Under the pieces are notes generated by a model, which was not told where the DNA came from, ran no database searches, and saw only the letters and a list, made by a program, of their open reading frames with translations. From positions 1 through 46,596 of IMG/VR virus record IMGVR_UViG_3300045993_000225: a stretch of DNA of 46,596 nt. One strand, 5' to 3'. A program made the translations under genes and the position numbers. The stretch comes from a virus. Shown here one piece after another: positions 38,307-44,900 of this stretch (its first letter is position 1; every line of letters begins with the position of its first letter).

Positions 38307-38821
38307 CGCGGAACCTCCACGCCGCAGGTACGTTCGACGGCGCGGATTAGGGCCACGATGCGGTCATTCAATCCGCAAGGCCACCACCCGCCCGCCTCCG
38401 GTAGCGCGTTGATTTGCGCGATGGTCAGCGGCGCCCGCTGCGGTGGGGTAGTGTAGAGGGGCACCGGCTTGAGGATTGCGTATTCCTTGTCGAAGTTCGG
38501 AACGTAGCCACGATAGCGATAGTGGCCCGATGCGTCTTGATAGCGCCACGCCACCGGCTCACCCTGCGGCTGGCGCTGCGGTGGGGCGGCGCTGATTTGA
38601 CCCTTGCCCGTGGCCCCGTAGATGCTCGCCTTCCATGCGGCCTCGAATTCCTTGGACACAAGGAAGGGGCCGTCATTCGGCGGCGCATCCTGTGCGGGCT
38701 TTGCGAGCGCGGCGCGTAGACCGTTGGCGGCCCGCTCGTAGTCGCGGAAGTTGCACTCATTGTCGGCGGCGCTTTCCAGCGCTTCCAGTGCCGCTTGCAC
38801 GTCCTGCCGGCTGATGATCAT
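38303..38821 (-). CDS. Unknown phage protein with PLYTTPP-type motif
   Basis: 172 residues: helical start (MIISRQDVQAALEALESAAD), a linker rich in P, Q and A, then EPVAWRYQDASGHYRYRGYV and ILKPVPLYTTPPQRAPLT, a motif recurrent in early phage proteins of unknown function. The end has AQINALPEAGGWWPCGLNDR. No catalytic motif or membrane segment. Start shares ATGA with the previous stop, and its own stop overlaps the HTH gene. Confidence 0.6.
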   Translation of the reverse strand: MIISRQDVQAALEALESAADNECNFRDYERAANGLRAALAKPAQDAPPNDGPFLVSKEFEAAWKASIYGATGKGQISAAPPQRQPQGEPVAWRYQDASGHYRYRGYVPNFDKEYAILKPVPLYTTPPQRAPLTIAQINALPEAGGWWPCGLNDRIVALIRAVERTCGVEVPR

Positions 38822-39246
38822 GGTCGCCCCGTGATGCCGTGGGCGATTTCGGCCGCGCGCATCCCCTGGTCGAAGGCGATGGCTTCGCGGTACGGGTAGG
38901 CGTTCTGCCCGCCGCCCTCCGCCATGCGCCGGATGTAGGCGCGCTCTTGGATCGTCATGGGCACCCGGCTGGGCGGCTCAGTCCATAACGGCTTGACCTC
39001 CCAGTCGGACGTGCAGGCGTCGTCGGTCTTGCCGTGCAGGTGCGGTTGAACGCACGGGCTCCCGAAGTTCGCGGTCGGGTGTTTCCACAACCACGCCGCC
39101 GGCTTGTCGCTCAAGTCCAGCAGCGCCAGATTGAGCGCGTCGATTGCCTTGCCGGCGCGGCCCATCGCGTCCTGATCGACGCCCTCCATGTCCGGCCATT
39201 CGGCCAGCGCCGCCAGGGCGGCATTGATTGCGTGGCGCACTGTCAT
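38818..39246 (-). CDS. Unknown phage protein
   Basis: 142 residues from ATG 39246 (shares ATGA with the preceding stop). The frame continues upstream to 39654 only as a shadow over two other genes. MTVRHAINAALAALAEWPDM, KPAAWLWKHPTANFGSPCVQ and LWTEPPSRVPMTIQERAYIR resemble the same loose group as the next gene (KPxAW... LY/LW..PP..PxT), suggesting a related or duplicated family. Function unknown. Confidence 0.55.
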   Translation of the reverse strand: MTVRHAINAALAALAEWPDMEGVDQDAMGRAGKAIDALNLALLDLSDKPAAWLWKHPTANFGSPCVQPHLHGKTDDACTSDWEVKPLWTEPPSRVPMTIQERAYIRRMAEGGGQNAYPYREAIAFDQGMRAAEIAHGITGRP

Positions 39247-39425
39247 TTGGATTTCGCCTTCGCTTTGGATTGCACCCGCATCGGGAAGGCGCCGAGCGCG
39301 CCCTTGCCGGGGGCGTTCAGCTTCACCGATGAAAGAACCGGGACCGTGACCGGCCGCGGCGGTGGCGTGCCGGCGATGGCCGACCTGTAGTCGGGGCTGA
39401 AGGGATGGTCGCTTGCGTAGATCAC
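39243..39425 (-). CDS. Small basic unknown protein
   Basis: 60 residues from GTG 39425: MIYASDHPFSPDYRSAIAGT, PPPRPVTVPVLSSVKLNAPG and KGALGAFPMRVQSKAKAKSK. Proline-rich centre and a lysine-rich C-terminus of the kind that binds nucleic acid non-specifically. Four-base overlaps at both ends. No family recognised. Confidence 0.55.
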   Translation of the reverse strand: MIYASDHPFSPDYRSAIAGTPPPRPVTVPVLSSVKLNAPGKGALGAFPMRVQSKAKAKSK

Positions 39426-39661
39426 GTCGGTTGCTCCTTGGTGCGTTGTTCGGATTCGTCGGCGCGGCCGGCGGCGTAGGCTTCCATTGCGTAGCGCTCC
39501 GCGTCGCGCAGCGTGACCAGCGGTTCAACGACGCCGCGCGTGCTGACCGCGTAGGCGTCAGCGCGCCCGCGGTCGCGGGTGAGCGCCGGCCAGGGGTTGG
39601 TGCCGATGACGGAGAAGGCAACGACGGCCGGCGTCGCCGCGATGTGGTGTTCATTGGTCAA
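39422..39661 (-). CDS. Unknown small protein
   Basis: 79 residues: MTNEHHIAATPAVVAFSVIG, TNPWPALTRDRGRADAYAVS and TRGVVEPLVTLRDAERYAME. An alternating hydrophobic beginning and a helical end. It overlaps the NinB-like gene by 11 bases and the following gene by four. No family or function can be given. Confidence 0.55.
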   Translation of the reverse strand: MTNEHHIAATPAVVAFSVIGTNPWPALTRDRGRADAYAVSTRGVVEPLVTLRDAERYAMEAYAAGRADESEQRTKEQPT

Positions 39662-40070
39662 GATTGACCCCCAGTTCGGTGACGAAGAAGGCGCTCAGCG
39701 CCTCCATGTAGGCGGACATTTCCGCGGTATTCAGGCGCGTGGTGGACATCACGCAGATGCGCTCGCCAGACGGGAGCCACTGCCATTTCTCATCGCCGCG
39801 GGCGTTGCGCTCCGGCAGGAATTCCCGCTTCGCGTGTTCGTGCCATGTCTCATCGCTGAACTGCCGGCCGGCGACCCAGGCGTCCCGGGCAACCATGCCG
39901 AGCCAGACCCACATCAAAGCGTTTTGCTCGCTGGTGCGGGTCTTCCGGTACGGTGCGACGGTGACGCTCAAGGGCGTCTTGCCGGCGGCGAACACCTGCC
40001 AATTTGCGGCGAGCGCGTTCACCATCGACGTGAAGTGGACGGGCTCGCGCAAGATGAACAGGCGGTTCAT
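39651..40070 (-). CDS. ninB: NinB/Orf-family recombination protein
   Basis: 139 residues with the NinB hallmarks RKTRTSEQNALMWVWLGMVA, FSDETWHEHAKREFLPERN and STTRLNTAEMSAYMEALSAF. Lambda NinB (Orf) is a DNA-binding recombination mediator that helps load recombinases onto SSB-coated ssDNA, substituting for RecFOR functions. Length is normal. With the ERF and SSB genes in the same operon it forms a phage recombination module. Four bases after the preceding gene. Confidence 0.88.
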   Translation of the reverse strand: MNRLFILREPVHFTSMVNALAANWQVFAAGKTPLSVTVAPYRKTRTSEQNALMWVWLGMVARDAWVAGRQFSDETWHEHAKREFLPERNARGDEKWQWLPSGERICVMSTTRLNTAEMSAYMEALSAFFVTELGVNLDQ

Positions 40071-40074
40071 CGAC

Positions 40075-40494
40075 TCACTCCGCGCGCAGGACTTCGATGC
40101 CGACGCTGTTGCAGTGCGTCATGTAGGTCTGTTTGCCCCAAAGGCGGGTGCAGTACGAAGCGACGGAGCCGCGCAACGATTCGCGGTCGCGGTCATTGTC
40201 GAAGGCGCCGTAGGGGATCACCGTCATTTCACCGACAGGCAAGGCATCCAGCGGCGCCTTGTAAACCGCCATCATCGAGCCGCGGGGGACGACTTGGGTG
40301 CGAAGGCTGACCTTGGGCGGCGGCGCCAATTCCAGTTCGCCGTGCTTGGTGCCGTCGGCGTCGATGATGGCGAAGGTGGCGCCGGCTGCGCGCAGCAGCG
40401 CCATCGCCCGATTCAGTGCCATCGTCTTGACGTTGCCGGGTGCGGGCGCCTCGCTCAAGGTGGCGATGGCGTTGGTGGTGGGGGTGGTCTTCAT
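40075..40494 (-). CDS. Unknown early protein
   Basis: 139 residues. The start MKTTPTTNAIATLSEAPAPG leads to ALNRAMALLRAAGATFAIID and DGTKHGELELAPPPKVSLRT, then VGEMTVIPYGAFDNDRDRES, which could form a small beta domain. It ends with THCNSVGIEVLRAE. The ATG carries the recurrent AGGAGCAACC leader, so it may begin a translation unit. Upstream of NinB in the operon; DNA-related function is possible but unproven. Confidence 0.6.
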   Translation of the reverse strand: MKTTPTTNAIATLSEAPAPGNVKTMALNRAMALLRAAGATFAIIDADGTKHGELELAPPPKVSLRTQVVPRGSMMAVYKAPLDALPVGEMTVIPYGAFDNDRDRESLRGSVASYCTRLWGKQTYMTHCNSVGIEVLRAE

Positions 40495-40516
40495 TGCGGT
40501 TGCTCCTGGGTTGCTG

Positions 40517-40849
40517 TCAGGTGGGGGAAGGGACGGGGAGAAGGGAGTCGATCAGCGCGCGGGCGTCGGACAGGTCGCGGGCGAAGTTTTCGTAGACCTC
40601 GCCGCGGCCGGACAAGACCGGCTCAGCGTGCAACTGCGACCACATGACCATGCGCATGAGTGACCGCAACATCGGCTTTGCCGCGGCGATCAGGTCGGCG
40701 TTCGCTTGGAGGTCGCCGTCATGGCTGTAGACCAGCGCGACAAGCTGACATCCGTCGGCCCGGCCGCTATTCGTGCATCCGGTGATAGGCGGGGCGATGA
40801 CGGACACCTGCCCATCGAAGGACCAGCGGCCGGGCGTGACGCCCGACAT
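40517..40849 (-). CDS. Unknown early protein of the small xADLIAAAxxML type
   Basis: 110 residues starting MSGVTPGRWSFDGQVSVIAP, with QANADLIAAAKPMLRSLMRM matching the ADLIAAAPxLL helix common to many uncharacterised phage proteins. The likely start is ATG 40849, whose A is the last base of the preceding stop (TGATG); GTG 40852 is an alternative. The frame extends upstream to 40918 inside the preceding gene, a shadow. Function unknown. Confidence 0.6.
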   Translation of the reverse strand: MSGVTPGRWSFDGQVSVIAPPITGCTNSGRADGCQLVALVYSHDGDLQANADLIAAAKPMLRSLMRMVMWSQLHAEPVLSGRGEVYENFARDLSDARALIDSLLPVPSPT

Positions 40850-41139
40850 CACATGCACTCCTTGATTGCGGAGGCGATGGCGGGGTGACCACCGAAACGG
40901 TAGCGCTCCGGGGCGCAAGAATTCCAGATGGCGCCGTCGGCGTCGACCCGGCCGCGCATTTCGCGCAGCTTCGCCAGGGCGTTGCGGCCGCGGTTGTAGG
41001 CGGCGCTGTCGTCAGCGAATTCAAACGACCAGTCCTGCTTGCGCAGCAGGGCGATGTAGTCGGATTTTTCGCCCACCAACGGCGCCACGAAAGCGGCGTT
41101 GAGGATGCTAGAAAAAACGGGGTGCAGGTGCTGGTTCAC
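40849..41139 (-). CDS. Unknown early protein, first after an operator-bearing promoter
   Basis: 96 residues: MNQHLHPVFSSILNAAFVAP, LVGEKSDYIALLRKQDWSFE and FADDSAAYNRGRNALAKLRE. No membrane segment. The C-terminal ERYRFGGHPAIASA is encoded by a copy of the ACCGTTTCGGT sequence (40891-40901), which may be chance. A clear promoter (TTGCAA, 17 bases, CATAAT) lies upstream and the start has the GGAGCAACG leader. No known family. Confidence 0.6.
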   Translation of the reverse strand: MNQHLHPVFSSILNAAFVAPLVGEKSDYIALLRKQDWSFEFADDSAAYNRGRNALAKLREMRGRVDADGAIWNSCAPERYRFGGHPAIASAIKECM

Positions 41140-41168
41140 GGTTGCGTTGCTCCGGTTGAGGTGTAGCG

Positions 41169-41197
41169 ATTATGCGACCAAAACGGAAGCATTGCAA
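41169..41197 (-). promoter_or_regulatory. Leftward promoter with operator-like spacer
   Basis: On the minus strand TTGCAA (41197-41192) and CATAAT (41174-41169) are 17 bases apart, the best -10 of the set. TCCGTTTTGGT (41187-41177) occupies the same spacer position as ACCGTTTCGGT at 3898 and 36736, two bases from the -10. A TAAGGGTTTT box (41216-41206) sits eight bases upstream of the -35; its first three bases are the stop codon of the upstream gene. Confidence 0.8.
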
Positions 41198-41212
41198 CAC
41201 CCATGAAAACCC

Positions 41213-41425
41213 TTACCCCTCGACCGGCGCCCAGGTGACGCGGTCCAGCCATGCCGCGACGCTCAGCACCACCGCGGCGCCGAAGATGCCCCACGCCCAG
41301 GCTGGCGCGTCGATGCGGTCAAGGAACAACCACGCCGCGAGCGAAGGCGTGATTGGCAGGCGGGCGCGCGGGCGGGCTCCGTCGATTGCGCGCAAGAGGT
41401 AGGAACGCGGCATCGGTGACTCCAT
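41213..41425 (-). CDS. Small membrane protein overlapping an early gene
   Basis: 70 residues from ATG 41425, or 66 from ATG 41413 (MPRSYLLRAIDGARPRARLP). A basic start is followed by LAAWLFLDRIDAPAWAWGIF, then GAAVVLSVAAWLD, giving one long or two short membrane helices. The pattern resembles small inner-membrane proteins found in phage early regions. It overlaps the 3' end of the neighbouring gene by 107 bases in another frame. A real gene is likely, given its sensible topology and TAA stop just before the downstream promoter box. Confidence 0.55.
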   Translation of the reverse strand: MESPMPRSYLLRAIDGARPRARLPITPSLAAWLFLDRIDAPAWAWGIFGAAVVLSVAAWLDRVTWAPVEG

Positions 41426-41651
41426 TCAGTTTGTTGACGATGCGCCAGGACTCGCGGAACGCGTCGCTGGCGGCGTACTGCTTGAGGCGGATCTTGGCGG
41501 CGTCCGCCTGCGCCCGGCCGCGGTGTTTCTCCACGAACCGGAGGTAGGTGGTCGCGTCGCCGGTGCAGTGCCCTTGCAGGCCAGCGATAGCGACCACCAT
41601 GAGGCGGAACCACGCGCCCGGGTCCGCCGGGTCGGGTTCGGTGGTCGACAT
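41319..41651 (-). CDS. Unknown early protein downstream of SSB
   Basis: 110 residues: MSTTEPDPADPGAWFRLMVV, AIAGLQGHCTGDATTYLRFV and EKHRGRAQADAAKIRLKQYA. The central helices look soluble. The last 25 residues, rich in R and P, overlap the membrane-protein gene. It starts two bases after the ssb stop. No family recognised. Confidence 0.55.
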   Translation of the reverse strand: MSTTEPDPADPGAWFRLMVVAIAGLQGHCTGDATTYLRFVEKHRGRAQADAAKIRLKQYAASDAFRESWRIVNKLNGVTDAAFLPLARNRRSPPARPPANHAFARGVVVP

Positions 41652-41653
41652 CT

Positions 41654-42142
41654 TCAGAAGGGGATGTCGTCGTCCATGTCATCGAAGCCAGTGTTCGTCG
41701 CCGGCTTCGTTGCGGGCCGGCGCGGGGCCGGAGCGGGCGTTGCGGCGCTCCGGCGGGGCTCCGCTTGCTGGCGCTGCACCGAGGGGCGTTCGGCGTCGCT
41801 GTCGTCGTCCTGCTGGCGCCCGCCGAGCATCTTCATTTCGTTCGCCGAGATTTCGGTGGTGTACTTCTCGACGCCGTCCTTGTCGGTCCATTTGCGGGTT
41901 TTGATCTTCCCGCTGACGTAGACCAGCGAACCCTTCTTCAGCCACTCGCCGCAGATTTCGGCCAGCCGGCCGAAGACGTTGATGCGGTGCCATTCGGTCG
42001 CCTCCTTGGCTTCGCCGGTGGATTTGTCCTTCCACTTCTCGGTGGTGGCGACGGAGAAATTGCAGACGGCGTCGCCGTTCGGCAGGTAGCGGATTTCGGG
42101 ATCGCGGCCCAGGTGGCCGATGATTTGTGCGTTGTTCAGCAT
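41654..42142 (-). CDS. ssb: Single-stranded DNA-binding protein
   Basis: 162 residues. An OB-fold core with [40 protein letters not shown] and [20 protein letters not shown], then [20 protein letters not shown], is typical bacterial-type SSB. A disordered Q/P/R linker follows, and the C-terminus ends DDMDDDIPF, the tip that recruits partner proteins. It protects ssDNA during phage replication and works with the ERF annealing protein. The start has an AAGGAGCAACC leader and overlaps the HicA-like gene by seven bases. Confidence 0.95.
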   Translation of the reverse strand: MLNNAQIIGHLGRDPEIRYLPNGDAVCNFSVATTEKWKDKSTGEAKEATEWHRINVFGRLAEICGEWLKKGSLVYVSGKIKTRKWTDKDGVEKYTTEISANEMKMLGGRQQDDDSDAERPSVQRQQAEPRRSAATPAPAPRRPATKPATNTGFDDMDDDIPF

Positions 42143-42360
42143 GGTGGTTGCTCCTTCAGTTTCGTGAGCCTCCGCACATCGCGGAGGAAGTTCTTGCAGG
42201 CGTTGTTGTCGCTTGGCGACCGGGAAAACGTCACCACCCCGCCTGCCGGGTGGGTGACCTTTGGATGTCGTCCTTGCTTCGCCGTCCAGCCCGCCTTGAC
42301 CAGATCGGCCACGACGCGGTCGATGTCTTTGTCTGACGAGTAGGACGGGCGGGCCATCAC
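42136..42360 (-). CDS. HicA-like dsRBD-fold protein
   Basis: 74 residues from GTG 42360, or ATG 42357. [20 protein letters not shown], then [22 protein letters not shown] resembles the small HicA mRNA interferase fold: a helix, a GW turn, then a basic histidine-bearing strand. The usual catalytic histidine position is plausibly H32 (GRHPKV). No HicB antitoxin gene is adjacent, so a standalone RNA-binding protein or an orphan toxin-derived factor are alternatives. It sits between Gp157 and ssb with overlaps at both ends. Confidence 0.6.
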   Translation of the reverse strand: MMARPSYSSDKDIDRVVADLVKAGWTAKQGRHPKVTHPAGGVVTFSRSPSDNNACKNFLRDVRRLTKLKEQPPC

Positions 42361-42869
42361 TTGATGTCCAGGCGGTAGCCGCGCGTCAGCCGCGCGCCCG
42401 GCACGTCACCGCCGCCTTCCAGCGACGCCTTGATCAGCGCCTTGTCCGGGTACGGCGCCGGTGGCGGCGACGGCTCCGGCGTTGCCATGAAGGACGCGGG
42501 GATCTGCGCCGCGTCGAAGACGTCGACCGCGGGCGGGTTGGCGCGCACACTGATGCGCAGCATCGGATGGTCGATCTTGGTGATCTTGCAGGCCTGCATG
42601 GTGTTCAGCAGGTACAGCGACACCGCCTTCTGGCGGGCTTCCGCGGATTCGCGCCGCCGCTTCATGGCCGCTTCCGCGTCCTTCATGGCGGCGATGGTCG
42701 CGCCCAGTCCGCGGATGAACATGGCGACGTTTGCTGCCTTGAGCTCAAGGTCGCCGGTCATGCTTTCGAGCGTGTCGGCCAGCGTCTGCGGGTCGAGGTC
42801 GAGGTCGGCCAGCTTGTCGGCGGCTTCGCGATACTCCGTCGCGAGTTGGTACAGCGCGACGCCGCTCAC
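42357..42869 (-). CDS. Siphovirus Gp157-family protein
   Basis: 170 residues from GTG 42869. The N-terminal helices and [20 protein letters not shown], then [20 protein letters not shown], lead to [21 protein letters not shown] and [20 protein letters not shown], the sequence landmarks of the Gp157 family encoded beside phage recombination genes. In some streptococcal phages it has been linked to phage resistance or growth interference; the biochemical role is unknown. It shares GTGA overlaps with the ERF and HicA-like genes. Confidence 0.88.
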   Translation of the reverse strand: MSGVALYQLATEYREAADKLADLDLDPQTLADTLESMTGDLELKAANVAMFIRGLGATIAAMKDAEAAMKRRRESAEARQKAVSLYLLNTMQACKITKIDHPMLRISVRANPPAVDVFDAAQIPASFMATPEPSPPPAPYPDKALIKASLEGGGDVPGARLTRGYRLDIK

Positions 42870-43573
42870 GGTGCGTCACCCGTGTAGGTTCCGGCCGCGT
42901 CGGTGCGCGTTTCGTCAGCCGGCGGCGGGCCGGCGACGTCGTCGCGCGTGGCGGTCAGTTCCGCCTTGCGGGCGTCCTTGGCGGCGGTCAGCGCGTCCAC
43001 CGCGGCGACGTCAGCGCCGCAAGCGCGGACGCCAGCGACGTGCGCCCGGCGCAGCGCCGGGAGGTCGCCGGCCGCTTGGATGGCGGCGATCAGTGGCGAC
43101 GAGTTCACCGGGGCGCGCAGCGTCGCCGTCGGCTTGCGTGCGCCCTTGGGCTCCGGCGTGTCTTCGTCGGCGTCCGGCGTGCCTTCCACCGGGATGCAAA
43201 AGGCCAGCAGCGCCATGTACTTGTACGCCGCGCTCAGTGCCTTGTTGGTCGCTTTGTCGGCGCTGTCCATCGCCTCTCCGTAGGTGGCGACCGTGTGCGT
43301 CGATCCGTCGACGGCCGACACCAGATCGAATTCGACCCGCACGGTGACGCCGAACAGCATCCCGCCATTCTTGGTTTCGCGCTCCGTAACGACGCGCTCC
43401 GTCACGCGGGGCAGCACGATCAAGCCCGCCTCGCTCAGTGCCGGCGAAAGCGTGTTCAGCACGTCGTCAATGCCGCGGAATGCGTAGCCTTGCTGCGCGT
43501 TTTTCCGACCCTTCTTGATGCCGCCTGCTGACATGGCGGCGGTCACCTGCCGGATGGCTTCGTAAACCTGCAT
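42866..43573 (-). CDS. erf: ERF-family single-strand annealing recombinase
   Basis: 235 residues from ATG 43573 (AGGAGCAACC leader). VYEAIRQVTAAMSAGGIKKG, KNAQQGYAFRGIDDVLNTLS and PALSEAGLIVLPRVTERVVT are the classic ERF N-terminal motifs. EAMDSADKATNKALSAAYKY, then MALLAFCIPVEG completes the conserved domain. The C-terminal 80 residues are disordered and alanine-rich, as usual. It anneals complementary ssDNA, enabling circularisation and recombination. It starts its own transcription unit from a strong operator-bearing promoter. The frame open to 43624 covers the promoter. Confidence 0.92.
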   Translation of the reverse strand: MQVYEAIRQVTAAMSAGGIKKGRKNAQQGYAFRGIDDVLNTLSPALSEAGLIVLPRVTERVVTERETKNGGMLFGVTVRVEFDLVSAVDGSTHTVATYGEAMDSADKATNKALSAAYKYMALLAFCIPVEGTPDADEDTPEPKGARKPTATLRAPVNSSPLIAAIQAAGDLPALRRAHVAGVRACGADVAAVDALTAAKDARKAELTATRDDVAGPPPADETRTDAAGTYTGDAP

Positions 43574-43624
43574 ATCGGTTGCTCCTGTTGTTGGTGCGCC
43601 GGGGATGTCCAGCGCACGATTCAA

Positions 43625-43653
43625 ATAATACCGAAACGGTCGCGGTAGTGCAA
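43625..43653 (-). promoter_or_regulatory. Strong leftward promoter with overlapping operator (ERF operon)
   Basis: On the minus strand TTGCAC (43653-43648) and TATTAT (43630-43625) are 17 bases apart. ACCGTTTCGGT (43640-43630) overlaps the -10 by one base. A second, variant site, ACCAAATCGGT on the minus strand (43675-43665), lies upstream of the -35, and a TAGGGTTTG box (43689-43681) precedes it. Two operators centred 35 bp apart suggest cooperative repression of the recombination genes. Confidence 0.8.
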
Positions 43654-43686
43654 CAACAAACGCGACCGATTTGGTGGGGGCAAACC

Positions 43687-44085
43687 CTATGTTTCGAGGA
43701 CGTCGACGCCGTGAACCGTCTTCATCAGGTGCTTCTTCAGCCGGTAGACGTCGGTGGATGCGCCCTTGCAGTCCTCGACCACGATGCGCCCGGTGGCGAC
43801 GTCGCTGTAGACGAAGTCCGCGACGTACCGGAGTGCCGGCCGCGCGCGCTTTTCGCCCTCAATCTTCACCCCGGGGGCGAGGACGAAAGGAACTTCGCGA
43901 CTCAAGCCGGCGACTCGGCCAGCGGTGGCGAGCCACAGCAGCGCTTGCCACCTTGCGGCTTCGCGTTTGCTGCGGAACTTTTCGGCGCCGATCACGGTCG
44001 GCTTGTTTCCATACTTCAGCCGCTTCGTCGGTGACGCCGACTTTGTGGCGGGCCGCTTGGACGAGTTCAGCTTCAGTGGTTTCAT
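43687..44085 (-). CDS. DUF1064 phage protein (endonuclease-like)
   Basis: 132 residues. A lysine-rich start (MKPLKLNSSKRPATKSASPT) precedes LKYGNKPTVIGAEKFRSKRE, then ARWQALLWLATAGRVAGLSR and RYVADFVYSDVATGRIVVED, with CKGASTDVYRLKKHLMKTVH at the end. These are the landmarks of DUF1064, a phage family with a restriction-endonuclease-like core (D, E and K within DFVY..VVEDCKG). It may resolve recombination intermediates or cut DNA. Its first 227 bases overlap the HNH gene in another frame. It ends with TAG inside the upstream box of the ERF promoter. Confidence 0.85.
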   Translation of the reverse strand: MKPLKLNSSKRPATKSASPTKRLKYGNKPTVIGAEKFRSKREAARWQALLWLATAGRVAGLSREVPFVLAPGVKIEGEKRARPALRYVADFVYSDVATGRIVVEDCKGASTDVYRLKKHLMKTVHGVDVLET

Positions 44086-44290
44086 AGGTGCGAGCGAATG
44101 CCTTGGTGCCTAGCCCGTGGATGCCGGTGGCGCCGTTGTGGTGTTCCCAGCAGAGCGGCATCGTGTCGAAGTCGCTGGCGCGGCGACCGCCGCCGGTGCC
44201 GGCGCGCTGGTGGTGGACTTGCACCGGCGACGACCCGCAGATGCAGCACGGCAGGCCGGCGATGCGGCCCATGTAGTCCTTGCCTGTCAT
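43859..44290 (-). CDS. HNH-type (Ref/DUF968-like) nuclease with long 3' overlap
   Basis: 143 residues from ATG 44290. DYMGRIAGLPCCICGSSPVQ, VHHQRAGTGGGRRASDFDTM, then PLCWEHHNGATGIHGLGTKA form a cysteine and histidine HNH nuclease core of the P1-Ref/DUF968-like type; Ref is a RecA-dependent nuclease. The usual domain ends near ETTEAELVQAARHK, so the last ~60 residues, rich in R and S, run in an alternative frame through the DUF1064 gene and may be a read-through tail. The start shares ATGA with the upstream stop. Nuclease domain confident; extent uncertain. Confidence 0.8.
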   Translation of the reverse strand: MTGKDYMGRIAGLPCCICGSSPVQVHHQRAGTGGGRRASDFDTMPLCWEHHNGATGIHGLGTKAFARTYETTEAELVQAARHKVGVTDEAAEVWKQADRDRRRKVPQQTRSRKVASAAVARHRWPSRRLESRSSFRPRPRGED

Positions 44291-44493
44291 GCCAGCCGGT
44301 GCTTCGCGACCCACGCCAGGATGCGGGCGCAACTGACGGAGTAAGAGCGGTCGCCGGGCTGGTTCACGCAGAGCAGTTCGCCCCGCGGGAAGTCACCCGG
44401 GCGCCGGCCTTTGGCGGGGACGGTCAGCGTGATCCGGGACAGGCCCAGGCTCAGCGCCTCCGCTGCGGTGTCGCGCAACTGAACCGGGGTCAT
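44287..44493 (-). CDS. Small unknown early protein
   Basis: 68 residues from ATG 44493, sharing ATGA with the previous stop; an upstream in-frame start at 44532 overlaps the neighbour. MTPVQLRDTAAEALSLGLSR, ITLTVPAKGRRPGDFPRGEL, then LCVNQPGDRSYSVSCARILA. The pattern RITLTVP..G..PGDFPRGELLC recurs in other phage early regions near replication genes. Function unknown. Confidence 0.65.
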   Translation of the reverse strand: MTPVQLRDTAAEALSLGLSRITLTVPAKGRRPGDFPRGELLCVNQPGDRSYSVSCARILAWVAKHRLA

Positions 44494-44900
44494 TTGGGCA
44501 GCTTGGCGACGCGCCAAACCGTCGTCGGGCACAGATGCTGGCGCGGGTCATTGCAGGGCGCTACGCCGTCGCGGGCGATCAAGCCCAGGCGCGATGCGCG
44601 CACGGCGATGGCGCCCCACGCGCGCGGCTCCGGCGGATCGTCCAGCAGGTAGGCGCCCAGGCGGATGTCGACCACTTGGAACCGGGCGTCCACGCCGATG
44701 CGGAACAGGTGCGTGCAAAGCACCGCGAAGGCTTTGTCGCTCCACCCGGTCACCGCGCGATTCGCGCCGGCCTTGGCGCGTTCGATGGCGTTGTCGCGCA
44801 GCGCCGCAGCCTCCGCCCGCATCAACTTCCGGGCTGATCGTGTCGCCGGCTTTGGCGGCAGCAGTTCGGGCGGGAACAGGTCACACTGCATCATCTGCAT
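44490..44900 (-). CDS. Unknown protein following the replication genes
   Basis: 136 residues: MQMMQCDLFPPELLPPKPAT, then LRDNAIERAKAGANRAVTGW and SDKAFAVLCTHLFRIGVDAR, with RAWGAIAVRASRLGLIARDG near the C-terminus. The winged-helix-like end (RAWGAIAVRASRLGLIARDG...TTVWRVAKL) matches a recurrent phage family placed after lambda P-like genes. It could be a DNA-binding accessory factor for replication. It overlaps the P-like gene by 20 bases. Confidence 0.65.
   Translation of the reverse strand: MQMMQCDLFPPELLPPKPATRSARKLMRAEAAALRDNAIERAKAGANRAVTGWSDKAFAVLCTHLFRIGVDARFQVVDIRLGAYLLDDPPEPRAWGAIAVRASRLGLIARDGVAPCNDPRQHLCPTTVWRVAKLPK

Noticed and set aside
40891-40901. ACCGAAACGGT inside an early gene
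   Set aside because: Lies within the C-terminal coding sequence of the 40849-41139 gene. Its minus-strand surroundings lack a -10/-35 pair at the right spacing, so it is not counted as a promoter operator, though an intragenic operator is not excluded.
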